The notes under the pieces are model-generated. The model was not told the origin of the DNA, did not search any database, and was given only the letters and a program-made list of their open reading frames with translations. Below, in pieces: positions 5,904-8,745 of a stretch of 8,745 nt of DNA. A program made the position numbers and the translations under genes. How positions within the stretch are numbered: the first letter of the stretch is position 1; each line of letters begins with the position of its first letter. Origin of the DNA: Micrococcales bacterium (GTDB lineage Bacteria; Actinomycetota; Actinomycetes; Actinomycetales; Cellulomonadaceae); contig WRCL01000052.1 of the NCBI GenBank assembly GCA_009783975.1, positions 1-8,745 on the forward strand, read 5' to 3'.

Positions 5904-6754
5904 CGTGCGAGCCTAGCCGGCCTTGGCGGCGCTTTGGGTGTTTTGGCGCTCCCGTGGCACTCGCAGGACACGGTGCACGTGCAACCCCTGCCTGCCGAGC
6001 CCCGGTGGCGGCGGCGCAGGTGGCCCTGGGGTGTGCCGGGCGACGATGCGGGGCTGGGTGCGGCGTCGGCCGGGGCGGGGGCGGTGTGGCAGCCTTTGAG
6101 GGCGCGGGACACCGCGCTCTTCTCTTGGGGGGTGACGCTCAGGCCGTAGGCGTCTTTCACACGGACCTGGAGCAGGACGTAGACGCACCGGTACGACCGT
6201 TGGGGCAACCAGCCTGCGGCGTCGGACGAACCTTTTTCCTGGTTGGCTGGCCCGCTGACGGCCAAGAGGTTCGCTGGGTCGTTGGCGAAGGCCAGGCGTC
6301 TGGTGCTGTCCCAGCGGTCGGCGCCTTTGGCCCAGGCGTCGGCGAGGGCGACGACATGGTCGATCTGGACGTCGGCCGAGCCCGGTCCGCGGACGAACTC
6401 GATGTGCCGTCCGGTGTACGGGTCGTGCAACGTCCCGCGCAGCACGACGCACCCGTCCTTGGTGTCGATGTTGGTCAGGTCCCTGGCCAAGATGTCGTTG
6501 CGGGTGTCGCAACCATTGGCGTCCACATCAGCCCACGCCGGTCCGAAACGGGCCCGTTCGTACCCAGGCACCCGTCGCGGCCGCTCAACCCCGAGCTGGT
6601 CCAGCACCGCGCGTGCGTGGGCCAGGTCAGATGCCGAGACGGGGTAGTCCCCTGCGTCACGGGCCGCCGACCACCGCGGGAACCCCACCCCGACGACGAC
6701 ACACACGACGAGCACCACCCACGGCCACCAGCGCACCGCCCTATCATCGCCCAC
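5900..6754 (-). CDS. Membrane-anchored/exported HNH endonuclease-family protein (GmrSD C-terminal / DUF1524-like)
   Basis: 284 residues from GTG 6754, chosen because GAGAGG (6767-6762) sits 7 nt upstream. GTG 6736, which gives 278 residues starting RWWPW, is the alternative. Residues 11-24 (PWVVLVVCVVVGVG) form a signal anchor or uncleaved signal peptide. The nuclease core is recognisable from its conserved order: DANGCDTRNDILARDL (78-92), GTLHDPYTG (107-115), IDHVVALADAWAKGA (131-145) carrying the HNH Asp-His pair, FANDPANLLAV (156-166) and NQEKG (171-175), then WLP and YRCVYV. Cys 82, 102, 190 and 222 lie in positions that could form disulfides outside the cell. The expected role is a metal-dependent DNA or RNA nuclease in the envelope or medium; whether for nutrient use, competition or defence is unknown. 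After residue 225 comes a Pro/Ala linker and an Arg- and Cys-rich tail containing CTCTVSCEC (258-266), unusual for the family. Its stop overlaps the next gene by 4 bp. Confidence 0.9.
   Translation of the reverse strand: MGDDRAVRWWPWVVLVVCVVVGVGFPRWSAARDAGDYPVSASDLAHARAVLDQLGVERPRRVPGYERARFGPAWADVDANGCDTRNDILARDLTNIDTKDGCVVLRGTLHDPYTGRHIEFVRGPGSADVQIDHVVALADAWAKGADRWDSTRRLAFANDPANLLAVSGPANQEKGSSDAAGWLPQRSYRCVYVLLQVRVKDAYGLSVTPQEKSAVSRALKGCHTAPAPADAAPSPASSPGTPQGHLRRRHRGSAGRGCTCTVSCECHGSAKTPKAPPRPARLAR
5910..5915 (-). promoter_or_regulatory. Possible internal -10 box (TAGGCT) of the tail-anchored gene
   Basis: TAGGCT on the minus strand ends 6 nt before GTG 5903, the same spacing as the RHH gene's box. 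It lies inside the last codons of the HNH gene, so it would be an internal leaderless promoter in addition to readthrough from upstream. Confidence 0.3.
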
Positions 6755-6761
6755 GGCCAGG

Positions 6762-6767
6762 CCTCTC
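6762..6767 (-). promoter_or_regulatory. Shine-Dalgarno of the HNH gene
   Basis: GAGAGG on the minus strand lies 7 nt before GTG 6754 and favours that start. The competing start GTG 6736 has no such site; it has only a weak GATGAT 6 nt upstream that could act as a -10. Confidence 0.45.
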
Positions 6768-6784
6768 GGTGCAAGATCTTCACC
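6768..6784. promoter_or_regulatory. Near-palindrome GGTG-c-AAGATCTT-CACC in the divergent promoter region
   Basis: Removing one base (C 6772) gives a perfect 16-bp palindrome centred on AAGATCTT. It lies between the divergent HNH (start 6754) and LmeA-like (start 6830) genes, where a shared operator would be expected. Without another copy it is only a candidate. Confidence 0.3.
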
Positions 6785-6816
6785 AAATCCTGCGTCGTGC
6801 GCACCCGCCGACGACG

Positions 6817-6822
6817 TACTGT
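6817..6822 (+). promoter_or_regulatory. -10 box (TACTGT) of the LmeA-like gene
   Basis: TACTGT ends 7 nt before GTG 6830, and no Shine-Dalgarno intervenes. This fits a leaderless transcript and supports the GTG over far-upstream in-frame codons. No clear -35 is seen. Confidence 0.45.
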
Positions 6823-6829
6823 GGGCGGC

Positions 6830-7588
6830 GTGACCGTCCGTCCCACAGCGCACCGCGCACACCTGACCGCACCCCGCGGCGAGTCGGGGGCGGCGGCGAC
6901 CGTGTGGATCGTCGTGGGCGCCGTCGTGGCTGTGCTGCTCGGGGTGGGGTTCGTCTGCGACCAGTACCTGCGCCACGAAGCCGAGCAAGAGGTGGCCACG
7001 CAGGTCGCCGCAGCGTTCGCTGGGATGGACGACCCGGCGGTGACGATCCACGGCATCCCGTTCCTCACGCAGATGCTCAGCGGAAAGCTCAAGCACGTCA
7101 CCGGGACCACCGACGAGGTCGTGTTCGACGGCCTGAGCGCGACGGACGTCAAGGTCGACGCCCACGACGTGACGATGAGCCCGGCGCGTGCGAGGTCGGC
7201 GACGGTGAGCGCGACGATCGACGTCAGCACCGCGCAGAAGGTGCTGCGCACCCGCACCGGGATCGGCGACCTGGGCCTGCGGGTCGACGACGACCACCTC
7301 GTGGTGACGACGGACCTGTACGGCCGCGAGCTGGCGATCGTCGGGACCGTCTCGACGCACGATGGTCTTGTCCAGCTGGACCTGGGGCAGGCGAGCCTGG
7401 CTGGGCAGCCGACCGACTACGGCGCGCTGCCGTCACACCTGCGCAACCGGCTGGACAGGTTGGCGATCCCTGTGTCAGGGATGCCCGAGGGTGTGGCCCT
7501 CAACGGCGCGAAGGTCGTCGACGGTGGGGTCCGGTTCACCGCTTCGGGCACCGACATCCCCCTGACCCGGAGCATCGCCCGCCGGTGA
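6830..7588 (+). CDS. LmeA-family (DUF2993) phospholipid-binding protein
   Basis: 252 residues from GTG 6830. A short cytoplasmic N-terminus is followed by one helix at residues 24-43 (core VWIVVGAVVAVLLGVGFV), then a periplasmic domain. The family signature is visible: repeated amphipathic helices around AEQEVATQVAAAF (51-63), then VTIHGIPFLTQMLSGKL (71-87), the V-x-I-x-G-x-P-F-L-T-Q motif of DUF2993. Alternating beta strands follow (VKVDAHDVTM, ATVSATIDV, LVVTTDLY) and the end is VRFTASGTDIPL. Length and layout match the family. In mycobacteria LmeA binds phosphatidylinositol species and supports lipomannan elongation; which lipid this homologue binds cannot be read from sequence. It is transcribed divergently from the HNH gene, with 75 bp between starts. 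The long in-frame extension reaching back to 5891 is antisense to the HNH gene and is not part of the protein. Confidence 0.9.
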   Translation: MTVRPTAHRAHLTAPRGESGAAATVWIVVGAVVAVLLGVGFVCDQYLRHEAEQEVATQVAAAFAGMDDPAVTIHGIPFLTQMLSGKLKHVTGTTDEVVFDGLSATDVKVDAHDVTMSPARARSATVSATIDVSTAQKVLRTRTGIGDLGLRVDDDHLVVTTDLYGRELAIVGTVSTHDGLVQLDLGQASLAGQPTDYGALPSHLRNRLDRLAIPVSGMPEGVALNGAKVVDGGVRFTASGTDIPLTRSIARR

Positions 7589-7592
7589 CCGT

Positions 7593-7608
7593 CCGGCACG
7601 GCAGCCGG
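7593..7608 (+). terminator. Weak hairpin after the LmeA-like gene
   Basis: CCGGC (7593-7597) and GCCGG (7604-7608) form a 5-bp stem with a 6-nt loop, beginning 4 nt after the TGA. No T-tract follows. It is positioned like a terminator but short stems of this kind are common at this G+C content. Confidence 0.25.
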
Positions 7609-7736
7609 TTGGCCTGCGTGCACCCAGACTCCGCCCAGATGTGCGGTTCGCTGCGCCACACAGCGAGATCATGGATGATTTCCGCAGGGTGGGCGGCGCC
7701 TATCGACGGTAGCCGTGGTTGGTGCCCGGCCGACAA

Positions 7737-7742
7737 TAGGTT
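7737..7742 (+). promoter_or_regulatory. Possible -10 box (TAGGTT) upstream of the XRE-cupin gene
   Basis: TAGGTT fits TAnnnT and would give a leader of about 90 nt to ATG 7842. It also lies 5 nt before ATG 7748, which opens a 12-codon frame (MDDHSRSAVAPR, stop 7784-7786), so a short leaderless upstream peptide is conceivable. The -35 region is not convincing. The rest of 7589-7841 shows no gene. Confidence 0.25.
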
Positions 7743-7825
7743 TCCCCATGGATGACCACAGCCGATCAGCGGTGGCGCCCAGGTGAGATAACCGGCTATG
7801 GCCTGGTGCAGGTGTGCTTTCGTCA

Positions 7826-7840
7826 CCCTGGCGGACAGGG
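7826..7840. promoter_or_regulatory. Dyad CCCTG-N5-CAGGG overlapping the XRE-cupin ribosome binding site
   Basis: CCCTG (7826-7830) and CAGGG (7836-7840) are perfect inverted arms; the right arm supplies the AGGG that would act as Shine-Dalgarno for ATG 7845. It could be an autoregulatory site or an RNA hairpin that masks the ribosome binding site. The CCTGGC stretch is shared with the operators at 8480-8570. Confidence 0.3.
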
Positions 7841-7841
7841 C

Positions 7842-8480
7842 ATGATGTCCCCCGTGAGATCTGGCAATGGCGCTGACCCGCGTGGGGACCTGGAGCGCTC
7901 GATAGCACGGCAGGTCCGTGCACACCGCCTGGCAGCAGGTCTGTCAGTTGCCGAGGCGGCGGCACGGGTCGGCGTGTCCAAGGCAATGCTGTCCAAGATC
8001 GAGAATGCGCAGACATCGTGCTCGCTGACGACCTTGTCGCGCCTGGCCGCAGGTTTGGAGGTGCCGGTCACCGCGTTGCTGCGCGGCGCCGACGGTGCCC
8101 GCGGTGCGGTGTACGTGGCCTCAGGCCACGGGGCACGGACAGTCGTCGGACCCGTCGACTGCGAGATGCTCGGCTCCCTGCGCGGACAGCGCCGCCAGAT
8201 GGACCCCGTGCTCATCACCCTCACGCAGATCCCCGACGTGTACCCGCAGTTCCAGCACCCAGGCACCGAGCTGGTCTACATGCTCGAGGGCACCATGGTC
8301 TACATCCACAACGAGTCGCGGTTCACGTTACGGCCAGGTGATGCCTTGCAGTTCGACGCTGAGGTCCCGCACGGCCCTGAAGAGATCGTGCGCCTGCCGT
8401 GCCGGTTCTTGTCGGTCACCGCCTACTCCGACCCCAACGGTGTCAGCTCGTTCGAGGCCCAGCGGGGCCTGGGTGTGTGA
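7842..8480 (+). CDS. XRE-family transcriptional regulator with C-terminal cupin sensor domain
   Basis: 212 residues from ATG 7842; ATG 7845 is better spaced from the AGGG at 7837-7840, and GTG 7854 is also possible. A frame open to ATG 7752 adds 30 residues with no domain character. Residues about 17-82 are an XRE helix-turn-helix: QVRAHRLAAGLSVAEAAARV, then SKAMLSKIENAQTS with the recognition helix, then LTTLSRLAAGLEVPVTALL. Residues about 120-195 are a cupin: FQHPGTELVYMLEG (137-150) gives His139 and Glu143, and LRPGDALQFDAEVPHGPE (163-180) gives Gly166 and His177, so two His and one Glu are available as metal ligands, fewer than in the classical four-ligand site. Such proteins bind DNA as dimers and sense a small molecule or metal through the cupin. 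The radical SAM gene begins 130 bp downstream, and palindromes flank that gap, making it the likely target. Confidence 0.92.
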   Translation: MMSPVRSGNGADPRGDLERSIARQVRAHRLAAGLSVAEAAARVGVSKAMLSKIENAQTSCSLTTLSRLAAGLEVPVTALLRGADGARGAVYVASGHGARTVVGPVDCEMLGSLRGQRRQMDPVLITLTQIPDVYPQFQHPGTELVYMLEGTMVYIHNESRFTLRPGDALQFDAEVPHGPEEIVRLPCRFLSVTAYSDPNGVSSFEAQRGLGV

Positions 8481-8493
8481 TGGCACTGCCAGG
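8480..8493 (+). promoter_or_regulatory. Operator-like palindrome, upstream copy (TGGCA-C-TGCCA)
   Basis: ATGGCACTGCCAGG begins on the last base of the XRE-cupin stop codon. Its core, 8481-8491, is an 11-bp palindrome. The entire 14-mer recurs as a perfect inverted copy at 8557-8570. Confidence 0.65.
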
Positions 8494-8556
8494 TGAGGCC
8501 GACGACGGCAACGCCGCGACGTGCCCGCCGGGTGCGCCAGGCGGCGTGCATCTTGT

Positions 8557-8570
8557 CCTGGCAGTGCCAT
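8557..8570 (-). promoter_or_regulatory. Operator-like palindrome, promoter-proximal copy (TGGCA-G-TGCCA)
   Basis: This is an exact reverse complement of 8480-8493, with core 8559-8569. Its last base is also the first T of the TAGCAT -10 box of the radical SAM gene, so a bound protein would compete with RNA polymerase. The two palindrome centres are 78 bp apart. Confidence 0.65.
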
Positions 8571-8575
8571 AGCAT
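8570..8575 (+). promoter_or_regulatory. -10 box (TAGCAT) of the radical SAM gene
   Basis: TAGCAT fits TAnnnT and lies 35 nt before ATG 8611, giving a leader of about 29 nt that includes the Shine-Dalgarno. A TTGTCC at 8553-8558 is too close (11 bp) to be a normal -35, so the promoter may be weak or activator-dependent. Confidence 0.45.
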
Positions 8576-8600
8576 CGCATGGTCCCCGGCGAGCCCGACG

Positions 8601-8606
8601 AAGGAG
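8601..8606 (+). promoter_or_regulatory. Shine-Dalgarno of the radical SAM gene
   Basis: AAGGAG lies 4 nt before ATG 8611 and fixes the start of the partial gene. Confidence 0.7.
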
Positions 8607-8610
8607 CACG

Positions 8611-8745
8611 ATGCAGCACCGTCCGCGCCAGCACGGCGGAAGCCAGGCGAAGATCGACTTCGGCCAACGCCCGATGCTCGTGTTCTGGGAGACGACGCGG
8701 GCGTGCCCGGTCGCGTGCCGGCACTGCCGGGCCTCGGCGCTGACC
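8611..8745 (+). CDS. Radical SAM protein, N-terminal part (runs off right edge)
   Basis: 45 codons from ATG 8611 to the window edge. After a short polar N-terminus (1-16) comes RPMLVFWETTRACPVACRHC (20-39), containing the CX3CX2C cluster that holds the [4Fe-4S] center binding S-adenosylmethionine: Cys32, Cys36, Cys39. The R-P-x-x-V-x-W-E-x-T-x-x-C context and the following RA-S-A resemble the AhbD/NirJ-like, SPASM-containing group, and in particular what I recall as the TIGR04053 (BA_1875) family. That subfamily call is from memory of the motif and needs the full sequence. The reaction is therefore unassigned: heme-pathway decarboxylation and peptide modification are both known in the wider group. 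It follows the XRE-cupin gene, separated by a 130-bp region with paired palindromes, and is probably under its control. Confidence 0.88.
   Translation, partial: MQHRPRQHGGSQAKIDFGQRPMLVFWETTRACPVACRHCRASALT

Noticed and set aside
5891..6829. Long in-frame N-terminal extension of the LmeA-like protein
   Set aside because: It is antisense to the HNH gene, has no domain features, and the DUF2993 protein has a natural start with a membrane helix and -10 box at 6830.
6755..7360. Upstream extension of the HNH frame to a 486-residue protein
   Set aside because: The extra residues are antisense to the LmeA-like gene, and a Shine-Dalgarno plus signal-anchor place the start at 6754 or 6736.
7752..7841. 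30-residue N-terminal extension of the XRE-cupin regulator
   Set aside because: It has no helix-turn-helix content, and the usual start for this family lies shortly before the HTH, matching 7842-7854.

Overview
The window is very GC-rich, with G/C-ending codons, frequent GTG starts and long spurious antisense reading frames. It carries an LmeA-type (DUF2993) lipid-binding protein and several starts placed 6-7 nt after a TAnnnT box, as in leaderless actinobacterial genes. I read it as chromosomal DNA of an actinomycete, probably Micrococcales (Cellulomonas-like); the genus is inference. I see no tRNA, rRNA, CRISPR array, insertion sequence or phage gene.

Layout. (1) 1-351, minus: the first 117 residues of an unrecognised membrane-anchored protein that runs off the left edge. 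(2) 352-848: about 500 bp with no convincing gene but several dyad symmetries. (3) 849-4748, minus: a 1299-residue protein with an N-terminal NERD-like nuclease fold, a roughly 700-residue acidic and proline-rich linker containing a 30-bp tandem repeat, and a C-terminal UvrD-like (SF1) helicase fold. Key catalytic residues look substituted in both end domains. (4) 4904-5128, plus: a 74-residue ribbon-helix-helix-like (antitoxin-type) protein without a recognisable toxin, with a palindrome upstream. (5) 5208-6754, minus: two genes joined by a GTGA overlap, first a membrane-anchored, probably exported HNH (GmrSD C-terminal/DUF1524-like) nuclease, then a tail-anchored protein with four copies of a short Y-x-x-G-x-x-V...L...W repeat. 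(6) 6830-7588, plus: the LmeA/DUF2993-family protein, divergent from the HNH gene. (7) 7842-8480, plus: an XRE helix-turn-helix/cupin regulator. (8) 8611 to the right edge, plus: the start of a radical SAM enzyme with an intact CX3CX2C cluster.

How the genes may work together. The clearest regulatory unit is at the right end. Between the XRE-cupin gene and the radical SAM gene lie two copies, in inverted orientation, of the 14-mer ATGGCACTGCCAGG. Each contains the 11-bp palindrome TGGCA-S-TGCCA; one overlaps the regulator's stop codon and the other abuts a TAGCAT -10 box for the radical SAM gene. The simplest reading is that the regulator controls the enzyme through this pair. The HNH nuclease, the tail-anchored repeat protein and the LmeA-like protein are all predicted envelope-associated and share a divergent promoter region, but no common pathway can be read from sequence. 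The most unusual gene is the NERD/linker/UvrD-like fusion, which looks like a scaffold or sensor derived from a nuclease-helicase.
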